DNA from: UBA1151 sp963579925
Lineage (GTDB): Bacteria; Chloroflexota; Dehalococcoidia; Lucifugimonadales; Lucifugimonadaceae
NCBI GenBank assembly: GCA_963579925.1
Contig: CAUZJA010000205.1
Span: forward strand, 1-5,131
Length of the DNA: 5,131 nucleotides
Reading direction: 5' to 3'
Shown here: one piece after another, positions 1-5,070 of the stretch
Layout: the number at the start of each line of letters is the position of its first letter
Position numbering within the stretch: position 1 is the first letter of the stretch
Notes under the pieces: generated by a model
Databases searched by the model: none
The model's input: only the letters and a program-made list of their open reading frames with translations
Told to the model about the DNA's origin: nothing
Position numbers and translations under genes: made by a program

Positions 1-153
1 CACACTGCCAGTGCAATCCAGCGCCGGGTCATTTGGGTCCGAAAGAACTCCGATGGCGCTGATCTTGCCAGCACTAATGCCGATATCTGCGTCGAATGGG
101 GCTGACCCGCTGCCGTCGATGGCCTGTCCGCCGCGCAGAATGAGATCGGACAA
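1..153 (-). CDS. Amidohydrolase, D-aminoacylase/cyclic amidase-like (partial, N-terminal 51 codons)
   Basis: Only the first 51 codons lie in the window; the gene runs off the low-coordinate edge. The translation begins (M)SDLILRGGQAIDGSGS and continues through FDADIGISAGKISAIG to ALDCTGSV. This is the N-terminal beta-sandwich pattern of metal-dependent amidohydrolases (DLVIRGG..VDGTG...ADVGI..GRI..IG...ID.TG), closest by eye to N-acyl-D-amino-acid deacylases, with dihydropyrimidinase or another cyclic amidase as alternatives. The metal-binding HxH motif expected just afterwards is outside the window, so catalytic competence cannot be judged. The start is a TTG at 151-153, chosen because a strong GAGGAGG ribosome-binding site (160-166) sits 6 bases upstream, inside the last codons of hyuA. 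The hyuA stop is separated from this start by one base, so the two genes are almost certainly co-transcribed and probably translationally coupled. The family is fairly certain; the substrate is unknown. Confidence 0.8.
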   Translation of the reverse strand, partial: MSDLILRGGQAIDGSGSAPFDADIGISAGKISAIGVLSDPNDPALDCTGSV

Positions 154-154
154 G

Positions 155-2272
155 CTACGCCTCCTCAAACGTGAGGATCAGGTTGTTCAACTCATCGCGG
201 TGAATCTGAGCATCCGGCGGAACAACAGTAGTCGCATCGTACTCATCCACAATGATTGGCCCCGGTGTTGGCTGCGCGCCGATGTCTGCCCGCCCGACCA
301 CTGGCGTTGACAGCGTCCCGTGATCCGGACCGAAGTACGCCTCTCGATGGCCCCGTGTCTCGACCTGGACTACATCGGAAACGCTATTGGGCTGCTCATC
401 TGACGGGAACACGACGAGATACCTGATGTTCACAATCTCGACCGGCTCGTCATCCGAGCGGTGGCCGTATGTCCGATCGTGCTCCTCGTGGAACGCCTCG
501 ACGGTCTGTTTTAGTCCTTCAGCCGTAATCCGGCCCTCACCGCTGAAGTTGCCAAAATTGACAGATAACTCGTAACCCTGCCCGCTATAGCGCAGGTCAG
601 CGAGCGCCGTCCACGTGCCCAGTTCGGGGTCCTGATCATCTTCCCGCAGTGATTCCGTTGCCGTTTTGCGTAGTCGAGATAAAGCGCTATCGAGTTCCTC
701 GATAGCCAACTCAGCAATCTTGCGGAACAGCGTCTGCACGAAGCGATATGCCGGAGCGGCGGTGAGCAGGCCAAACGCTGAGAAGAGACCCGGTGCCGGA
801 GGAACAATCACGGTGCGGATTCCAAGCGATCGGGCGATACCAGAGGCGTGAATAGGCCCGCTGCCACCAAACGCCAGCATGGCGAACTCGCGAGGATCAC
901 GACCCCGATACGTTGTGACCGCCTTGATTGCACGAATCATCGATACATTGGCAATCTCATACACGCCATGCGCCGCATCAAGGGCGGCTATCTGCAAAGG
1001 GTCAGCGGCAGTTTTCTGGATCGACTCGATCGCTTTATCACGATTGAGGGTGATAACACCGCCAGCAAGAGCTTGCGGATTGATGAAGCCCAGCGTGACG
1101 TTGGCGTCGGTCACCGTGGGATCAACGCCGCCCGTTTCGTAGCAGACGGGGCCGGGACTGGCGCCAGCGGAGTCGGGGCCAACTTTCAACGCTCCACCAG
1201 AGTCGATACGAACAATACTTCCGCCACCTGCCCCAACTTCAGCGATATCGATCACCGGCAACTTGAGTGCGTGGCCACGTCCTTTCACCAGTCGGCTGGA
1301 GAGCGATATGCCCGCGCCAACCTCGTATTCGGTGGTCAGTGCCGGCTCGCCGGCTTCCACCATCGAGGCCTTCGCCGTGGTGCCCCCCATGTCGAACGTG
1401 ATGAGGTTGTCGAATCCGGCTTGCCTCGCGAGGTACGCACCGCCTACAACGCCAGCGGCTGGGCCTGACTCGATGATGTGCGATGGCTTCACCGCGGCAG
1501 CAGCGTTCGACATCACACCGCCGTTCGACTGCATGATGCGCACCGGCGCGCTGATTTTCGCGGATGAGAGCTGGTTTGAGAGAGATTTCAGATAGTAGGC
1601 AACCACCGGCCCAACGTATGAGTTGATCACCGTGGTGCTGGCGCGTTCGTACTCCCTGATCTCCGGGAGTACTTCTGATGACACCGACACGAATAGATTT
1701 GGGAATCTGCGTCGAACCTCTTCAGCCAACTGCGATTCGTGGTCAAAGTTGCGATATGAGTTGAGCAGGCAGATGGCGATCGCTTCGATGCCTTCCTCTG
1801 CGATGCGCTCAAACCCAGATTCAGCAGATGTCATGTCTAGAGGCGTGAGTACCTCACCGTCGGCATCTATCCGTTCGTCTACCTCGATGCGATATCTGCG
1901 GCGCACCAAAGGCGGGGGAGGCGTGTAGTCAAGTGAGAACAACTCCGGAATACGGAGGCGCCTCAACTCAAGGACATCACGGAATCCGGTCGTCGTTATC
2001 AGAGCCGTGCGAGCGCCCTTGTTCTCCAAGATTACGTTTGTGGCAACTGTGGTGCCGTGAACGATCTCGGCAATGGAGCTACCGACCACACCCATCTCGG
2101 CCAGGATTTCCTCGATACCTGAGACGATGCCCACCGAATAATCGTCAACCGTAGAGCTGACTTTGCGCGTTACCGATCTGCCATCAGGGGTGACAAGTAC
2201 AACGTCTGTGAATGTGCCGCCGATATCAGCTCCAACGCGGTAGCCGCTGTCTGTGGGAGTGGACTCTGTCAC
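155..2272 (-). CDS. hyuA: Hydantoinase/5-oxoprolinase family protein, subunit A (HyuA-like)
   Basis: A 705-residue protein of normal length for the HyuA / N-methylhydantoinase A family, which uses ATP to open hydantoin, 5-oxoproline or related cyclic amide rings, usually with a separate B subunit. Visible signatures in order: DIGGTFTD at residues 16-23 (phosphate-binding loop of the N-terminal ASKHA-fold half), HGTTVATN at 72-79, ESGPAAG at 268-274, DMGGTTAK at 294-301 (second nucleotide loop), GAGGGSI at 347-353, AGASPGP at 369-375, FGGSGP at 468-473, and a C-terminal domain with RYSGQGYEL near 561 and GPIIVDEYDATT near 671-682. The protein has no signal peptide or membrane segment and should be cytosolic. 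The start is a GTG at 2270-2272: GAGAGG (2283-2288) lies 10 bases upstream and family homology begins just after it. The frame stays open to 2527, but that extension lacks family resemblance and crosses hairpins and another gene. The substrate cannot be assigned, and no B subunit is visible. Confidence 0.93.
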   Translation of the reverse strand: MTESTPTDSGYRVGADIGGTFTDVVLVTPDGRSVTRKVSSTVDDYSVGIVSGIEEILAEMGVVGSSIAEIVHGTTVATNVILENKGARTALITTTGFRDVLELRRLRIPELFSLDYTPPPPLVRRRYRIEVDERIDADGEVLTPLDMTSAESGFERIAEEGIEAIAICLLNSYRNFDHESQLAEEVRRRFPNLFVSVSSEVLPEIREYERASTTVINSYVGPVVAYYLKSLSNQLSSAKISAPVRIMQSNGGVMSNAAAAVKPSHIIESGPAAGVVGGAYLARQAGFDNLITFDMGGTTAKASMVEAGEPALTTEYEVGAGISLSSRLVKGRGHALKLPVIDIAEVGAGGGSIVRIDSGGALKVGPDSAGASPGPVCYETGGVDPTVTDANVTLGFINPQALAGGVITLNRDKAIESIQKTAADPLQIAALDAAHGVYEIANVSMIRAIKAVTTYRGRDPREFAMLAFGGSGPIHASGIARSLGIRTVIVPPAPGLFSAFGLLTAAPAYRFVQTLFRKIAELAIEELDSALSRLRKTATESLREDDQDPELGTWTALADLRYSGQGYELSVNFGNFSGEGRITAEGLKQTVEAFHEEHDRTYGHRSDDEPVEIVNIRYLVVFPSDEQPNSVSDVVQVETRGHREAYFGPDHGTLSTPVVGRADIGAQPTPGPIIVDEYDATTVVPPDAQIHRDELNNLILTFEEA

Positions 2273-2326
2273 CTGGTTGCGGCCTCTCGTGACGATTTGT
2301 TGAAAGAGTGTTGCATGAGAATGGCG

Positions 2327-2355
2327 ATTATCGTCTGGTCTGCGAGTGGAGACAA
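2327..2355 (-). promoter_or_regulatory. Candidate sigma-70-type promoter for the hyuA operon
   Basis: Read on the minus strand there is TTGTCT (2350-2355), a 17-base spacer, then GATAAT (2327-2332). The -10 matches the consensus at 5 of 6 positions and the -35 at 4 of 6. It lies between the terminator hairpins of the upstream gene and the GTG start, which would give a leader of roughly 48 bases. The 8-base words TTTGTTGA (2296-2303) and TCAACAAA (2374-2381) flank it as an inverted pair. This is a pattern match by eye only. Confidence 0.45.
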
Positions 2356-2410
2356 CTCTGGGCGAATCAGGTCTCAACAAACTCTTTAAGGGAACCAAAC
2401 TGGTGTTAAC

Positions 2411-2440
2411 AAAATGAGACCCACCAGCCGTGGGTCTCAT
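2411..2440 (-). terminator. Rho-independent-like terminator after the DUF5679 gene
   Basis: An 11-base-pair perfect stem (arms 2414-2424 and 2430-2440, ATGAGACCCAC / GTGGGTCTCAT) has a 5-base loop. On the minus strand it is followed by TTTGTTAAC, so with the last stem base the tract reads ATTTTGTT. The T-run is short but occurs only on the minus-strand side, which fits termination of transcripts coming from 2491-2631. It also isolates that gene from the hyuA operon. Confidence 0.7.
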
Positions 2441-2451
2441 GAGAGATGAAT

Positions 2452-2476
2452 CACCGAGGGGCGTTTGCCCTCGGTG
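2452..2476 (-). terminator. First of two tandem 3' hairpins after the DUF5679 gene
   Basis: A 9-base-pair perfect GC-rich stem (CACCGAGGG at 2452-2460, CCCTCGGTG at 2468-2476) encloses a 7-base loop. It begins 14 bases past the stop of the zinc-ribbon gene and 11 bases before the second hairpin. It has no T-run of its own, so it may act as a transcript-stabilising or back-up element rather than a complete terminator. Confidence 0.55.
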
Positions 2477-2490
2477 GTATGGACGAGAGT

Positions 2491-2631
2491 CTAACTCTTG
2501 CCGATCTTGAACATCTTTGTGCCACACTCTGGGCAGATGCCCTTAGTGGCCGGACGACCATTCTTCATGGTGGTCTGCTCCGGGCTCTTCATCTCACGCT
2601 TGGTCTTGCACTTCATGCAATATGCTTCCAT
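2491..2631 (-). CDS. Small zinc-ribbon protein, DUF5679 family
   Basis: A 46-residue protein that starts MEAYCMKCKTKREMK, continues TTMKNGRPATKGICPECG and ends KMFKIGKS. Two CxxC pairs (C5/C8 and C33/C36) form a classic zinc ribbon, and the KNGRPAT..G.CP.CGTKMF..GK pattern is what I recognise as DUF5679, a short domain common in Chloroflexota. Its function is not established. The basic, compact character suggests nucleic-acid or protein binding, but that is inference. The ATG at 2629-2631 has GGAG six bases upstream, a good ribosome-binding site. It appears monocistronic: a candidate promoter lies at 2748-2776, a structured leader precedes it, and two hairpins follow the stop. No obvious functional link to either neighbouring operon is visible. 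Confidence 0.88.
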   Translation of the reverse strand: MEAYCMKCKTKREMKSPEQTTMKNGRPATKGICPECGTKMFKIGKS

Positions 2632-2649
2632 TGTGATCTCCGATTCTCA

Positions 2650-2707
2650 GGCAGGCCCTTTTGGATGGTTCAGGGCCACTGCCATAGTCCTTCCTGAGTC
2701 GGAAGGA
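2650..2707 (-). promoter_or_regulatory. Structured 5' leader (two hairpins) ahead of the DUF5679 gene
   Basis: On the minus strand the first hairpin has arms of 7 perfect pairs (2688-2694 and 2701-2707) with a 6-base loop. The second has 10 pairs with a 2-base bulge (2650-2659 and 2672-2683) around a 12-base loop, and ends 18 bases before the start codon. Two additional complementary pairs could compete with or bridge these stems: 2706-2710 with 2667-2671 (GGTTC/GAACC), and 2694-2699 with 2646-2651 (CTCAGG/CCTGAG, the latter close to the ribosome-binding site). I match no known riboswitch; a regulatory role is inference. Confidence 0.4.
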
Positions 2708-2747
2708 ACCGTATTTATCGCCACTGACCTCGTGATCAGCTAATCAA

Positions 2748-2776
2748 TCTTTAGGGCAACTGAATATCGCTGTCAA
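2748..2776 (-). promoter_or_regulatory. Candidate promoter for the DUF5679 gene
   Basis: The minus strand carries a perfect TTGACA -35 (2771-2776), a 17-base spacer and TAAAGA (2748-2753), a weak -10 with 3 of 6 consensus matches. Transcription from here would give a leader of about 110 bases containing the two hairpins at 2650-2707. The -35 is convincing and the -10 is not, so the assignment is tentative. Confidence 0.4.
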
Positions 2777-2866
2777 CTGGAATTACGTTCAGATCGCGCA
2801 TTCGGTCGTGGGTACGAAGCCAGTCCGCCCTCACAGCGAGTGCCCGAAAAGGCCGATTTACCGTAG

Positions 2867-2986
2867 GTATTAGGCGAATATGCTGTTTCTGACGATGAGA
2901 TCGAGTTTGCTCAGAGAGTTCTTCGCATCGTGAGAGGGCCTGTGGAGTGTTTCCCAGCTAACCCAGCACTATTGGCGCGAACGTGA
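2867..2986 (+). pseudogene. Possible decayed gene fragment, plus strand
   Basis: A reading frame of 39 codons between a TAG (2864-2866) and a TGA (2984-2986), with no ATG, GTG or TTG near its beginning. Its central part, EYAVSDDEIEFAQRVLRIV, is protein-like and amphipathic. It loosely recalls the helix near the C-terminus of HpcH/CitE-type aldolases (SP.EEEIA.ARRVL). No flanking frame gives a convincing match to that family, and the rest of the peptide does not resemble it. It could be chance. It is recorded because it is the only protein-like reading in this gap and lies opposite to all surrounding genes. Confidence 0.2.
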
Positions 2987-3024
2987 TCTCACCGTACTGC
3001 TGGGAAACTTTCTCCAAAGTGGCC
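2937..3024. repeat. Long imperfect inverted repeat downstream of E1 beta
   Basis: Arms at 2937-2958 and 2999-3024 share three blocks in mirrored order: GGCC, TGGAG and GTTTCCCAGC (19 complementary positions), separated by small unequal internal loops, with a 40-base centre. The innermost block is a perfect 10-base inverted repeat (2949-2958 / 2999-3008). It starts 12 bases past the E1 beta stop, so the E1 transcript could end in this hairpin. There is no T-run, so it does not look like a standard intrinsic terminator. The centre also holds the small palindrome GTGATCTCAC (2983-2992). Confidence 0.65.
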
Positions 3025-3075
3025 TGAGCGCGACTCCTAACCCATCGTCTCCCGTACTGCGGCGATAACTTTCTC
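2987..3075. repeat. Imperfect direct repeat of the E1 beta gene end
   Basis: The 28 bases at 3048-3075, which encode the E1 beta C-terminus EKVIAAVRE, recur imperfectly at 2987-3014, 61 bases further along. About 24 of 29 aligned columns match, including the 9-base word CCGTACTGC and the end AACTTTCTC. A further shared word, CTAACCCA, marks the E1 beta stop (3037-3044) and recurs at 2958-2965 beyond the second copy. This suggests a partial, diverged duplication of the gene end. Confidence 0.5.
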
Positions 3076-4020
3076 AGGCGTCGGATATATGAGCGGTTCA
3101 AGTGCCGGTGAGTACGGTACGTTGACCTGCTCTGCGGCCACTTTCATTATGGGTGCCTGAAGCGACCAGAAAGCCTCTTGCGCGACGATGGACGAGATCT
3201 CACTGGCGGCGCTGCACGTCTCATGCGCGGGGTCAACGACCACCAGGCGCCCCGTCTTCTCTACCGAGGTCAAGATTGTCTGTTTATCCAACGGAACCAG
3301 CGTCCGAGGGTCGATGATCTCGCAGGAGATCCCCTCTGCCTCAAGAACCTTTGCCGCGTTCTCAGCGTGCGCGACGCCACCGGCAATGCCGACAATCGTG
3401 ACATCGGTGCCTTCACGGACGATGCGTGCCTCACCAAACGGCACCAGCAGCTCGCCTCCAGGAAGGTCCTCGTTGGCCGGAACTTCGCCTCGTGAGCTTA
3501 TCGCGATGCCGTCTTCAAAGATCAGGCATGGGTTGTTGTCGCGCACCGCCGTCTTCATCAGGCCTTTGGCATCGTAGGGATTTGTGGGGCAAATCACTTT
3601 GAGCCCAGGCGTACTCATGAAGATGTTGTAGTTGCGGTCTGAATGGTGGGCAGCCGCGCCGCGGGCGTAAAACATTCGGGCACGCCATGTGACAGGGAGC
3701 GTCGCCTGACCGCCGAACATGTAACGCATCTTGGCGGCCTGGCTAATCATCTGGTCCATTCCAACCCAGAAGAAGCTAGTTACGGTCTCCACGATTGGGC
3801 GCTGGCCAACCAGCGAGGATCCAATGGCGGCACCAAAGAATCCGTTCTCCGATAGTGGCGTGTCCATCACACGATTTTCCCCGAACTTTTCAAGGAGACC
3901 GGCGCTGGCACCGTATACGGAGGCTCGGATGTCCTCACCCATCAGGTAGACGGACTCATCTCGTTCCATCTCTTCGCGGGTGGCCTCTGCGATTGCGGCC
4001 ATGTAGGTCATAATTGGCAT
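3037..4020 (-). CDS. 2-oxo acid dehydrogenase E1 component, beta subunit (pyruvate/acetoin type)
   Basis: A 327-residue transketolase-fold E1 beta subunit of normal length. With the alpha subunit it forms the thiamine-diphosphate-dependent alpha2beta2 decarboxylase that feeds acyl groups to a lipoyl E2. Visible features: the pyrimidine-binding half with MGEDI at 27-31 and DTPLSENGFFGAAIG at 53-67, where E58 matches the glutamate that activates the cofactor; AAAHHS at 122-127, matching the conserved region around the active-site histidine; TPGLKVICPTNPYDAKGL at 137-154. The C-terminal half has EIIDPRTLVPLD at 234-245 and ends in the usual VPY...LE.L.YPTPEKVIAAV arrangement. The first ATG (4018-4020) was chosen over an in-frame ATG three codons later; only a weak AGAG precedes it. 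The gene follows the alpha gene by 67 bases. Substrate (pyruvate, acetoin or branched-chain 2-oxo acid) cannot be told from sequence alone. No E2 or E3 gene follows. Confidence 0.94.
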   Translation of the reverse strand: MPIMTYMAAIAEATREEMERDESVYLMGEDIRASVYGASAGLLEKFGENRVMDTPLSENGFFGAAIGSSLVGQRPIVETVTSFFWVGMDQMISQAAKMRYMFGGQATLPVTWRARMFYARGAAAHHSDRNYNIFMSTPGLKVICPTNPYDAKGLMKTAVRDNNPCLIFEDGIAISSRGEVPANEDLPGGELLVPFGEARIVREGTDVTIVGIAGGVAHAENAAKVLEAEGISCEIIDPRTLVPLDKQTILTSVEKTGRLVVVDPAHETCSAASEISSIVAQEAFWSLQAPIMKVAAEQVNVPYSPALEPLIYPTPEKVIAAVRETMG

Positions 4021-4055
4021 GTTTTTGTTCTCTAATTGAGCTGACTAATTTTGAG

Positions 4056-4081
4056 TTGTCTGGATTTTTTGTATTGTCTGG
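4056..4081. repeat. Short tandem-like repeat in the E1 alpha-beta spacer
   Basis: TTGTCTGG occurs at 4056-4063 and again at 4074-4081, an 18-base period, in an A/T-rich 67-base spacer. It could be a binding site, a small RNA element or chance. The neighbouring bases of the two units match only about half the time. Confidence 0.35.
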
Positions 4082-4087
4082 AGGCGG

Positions 4088-5062
4088 CTATTCCGCCCAC
4101 ATGTCCTCAAACAACTCTTCGGGACCCGGGTATGGGCTCTCACGGGCGAATACGAGTGCTGCGGCCACATCTTCACGGACGCGTGACTTAACAATTTCAA
4201 TCTCCTCAGCAGTGACGACTCCGGTGGAGGTGATTGCCGCTTCATGGATATCTAGCGGGTCACGCTTGCGCCATTGGTCAACTTCTTCATCGCTCCGGTA
4301 CGGGTCGTCTCGCACGCGATCGAGGCCAAGAGAGTGATCTTCAAATCGGTAAGTCATGCACTCAATTAGAGTTGGTCCCTCGCCAGCCCGAGCGCGTGCG
4401 ACAGCTTGAGTGGTTGCCTCGTAAACAGCTATTGCATCCTGGCCGTCTACCAGCACGCCCGGCATGTTGTACGCCGGAGCGCGGTCGGAGACGTGATCAA
4501 CAGATACCGAGTTTTTGTACGACGTTGTGATGGCGTACTGGTTGTTCTCGCAGAGGAAAATTACCGGAAGGTCCCACAGTGAGGCCATGTTCATGGACTC
4601 GTGGCATGCACCCTGATTGGAGGCGCCGTCACCAAAAAAGACCATGGAGACAAAGTCTTTGCCCTGCTGCTTGGATGCCAGTGCAGCACCGGTAGCGATT
4701 GGAACCGAGGAGGCCACGATTCCAGATTCACCCAGAATTCCAATGGAGAAGTCCGCAAGGTGCATCGAGCCGCCTTTTCCCTTGCAGTAGCCACCACTTT
4801 TACCGAGTAGCTCCGCCATCGCACCGTTCAGATCGCCACCTTTTGCGATGGGATGGCCGTGACTGCGATGATTTCCCGCAATGTAATCGGTGTCTTTGAG
4901 CGCCGCACAAGCGCCAACGGCAACGGCTTCTTCGCCAATATATGGGTGAGCTGGTCCCTGGAGTTCTCCAGATGAGTGAATCTCAATGACAGTTTCTTCG
5001 AAAATACGGATTCGCCACATTCGCTCTAGCATCTGCAGCAAAAGGTCTTTGTCGGGCGGCAT
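4088..5062 (-). CDS. 2-oxo acid dehydrogenase E1 component, alpha subunit (pyruvate/acetoin type)
   Basis: A 324-residue E1 alpha subunit of normal length, the partner of the beta subunit encoded next. Numbered from the ATG at 5060-5062: RIRIFEE near 17-23, QGPAHPYIGEEAVAVG near 35-50, NHRSHGHPIAKG near 64-75, KGKGGSMHL near 94-102, and the thiamine-diphosphate motif GDG (144-146) through NN (173-174) with the expected roughly 30-residue spacing. The loop TYRFEDHSLG near 237-246 keeps the catalytic-region HS pair but has aspartate where GHS is usual. Two starts are possible. The ATG at 5062 has GAGGAG (5067-5072) four bases upstream and is preferred. The ATG at 5074 would add four residues and overlap the upstream stop as ATGA. 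The protein is cytosolic and probably co-transcribed with both neighbours. The family is certain; the 2-oxo acid substrate is not. Confidence 0.94.
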   Translation of the reverse strand: MPPDKDLLLQMLERMWRIRIFEETVIEIHSSGELQGPAHPYIGEEAVAVGACAALKDTDYIAGNHRSHGHPIAKGGDLNGAMAELLGKSGGYCKGKGGSMHLADFSIGILGESGIVASSVPIATGAALASKQQGKDFVSMVFFGDGASNQGACHESMNMASLWDLPVIFLCENNQYAITTSYKNSVSVDHVSDRAPAYNMPGVLVDGQDAIAVYEATTQAVARARAGEGPTLIECMTYRFEDHSLGLDRVRDDPYRSDEEVDQWRKRDPLDIHEAAITSTGVVTAEEIEIVKSRVREDVAAALVFARESPYPGPEELFEDMWAE

Positions 5063-5070
5063 ATGTCTCC

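Larger units (their letters stand above)
2632..3036. other. Intergenic region between E1 beta and the DUF5679 gene
   Basis: About 405 bases without a convincing intact gene. From the E1 beta side it contains a long imperfect inverted repeat (2937-3024) and an imperfect repeat of the E1 beta gene end (2987-3014). It also contains a startless plus-strand reading frame (2867-2986), a candidate minus-strand promoter (2748-2776) and two leader hairpins (2650-2707) for the zinc-ribbon gene. I saw no tRNA-like cloverleaf and no transposase fragment. Confidence 0.7.

Noticed and set aside
848..1468. A 206-codon plus-strand open frame opposite hyuA
   Set aside because: It lies wholly antisense to strongly conserved hyuA motifs, and its translation has no recognisable domain; it is a by-product of codon bias in the real gene.
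2273..2527. An 85-codon upstream extension of the hyuA frame to an ATG at 2527
   Set aside because: It runs through the hyuA promoter candidate, both terminator hairpins and into the DUF5679 gene, shows no family resemblance, and the GTG at 2272 has a ribosome-binding site just where homology begins.
2446..2743. Plus-strand open frames of 81-83 codons across the small gene
   Set aside because: They are antisense to the zinc-ribbon gene, cross its terminator or leader, and their peptides look random.
2958..3018. A short minus-strand peptide LEKVSQQYGEITFAPIVLG as an independent small gene
   Set aside because: It has no start codon with a ribosome-binding site, and its similarity to the E1 beta gene end explains it better as a duplicated remnant.
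2632..3036. A tRNA, other known structural RNA or insertion sequence in the gap
   Set aside because: No cloverleaf, no T-loop motif in the right context and no transposase reading frame; the inverted repeat has no coding content or flanking target duplication that I could see.
3178..3577. Plus-strand open frames of 105-129 codons opposite E1 beta
   Set aside because: They are antisense to a clearly conserved gene and resemble no protein family.
4045..4245. A minus-strand 66-codon frame overlapping the end of E1 alpha and the spacer
   Set aside because: It is out of frame with the conserved E1 alpha sequence, has no good ribosome-binding site, and its translation is low in recognisable features.
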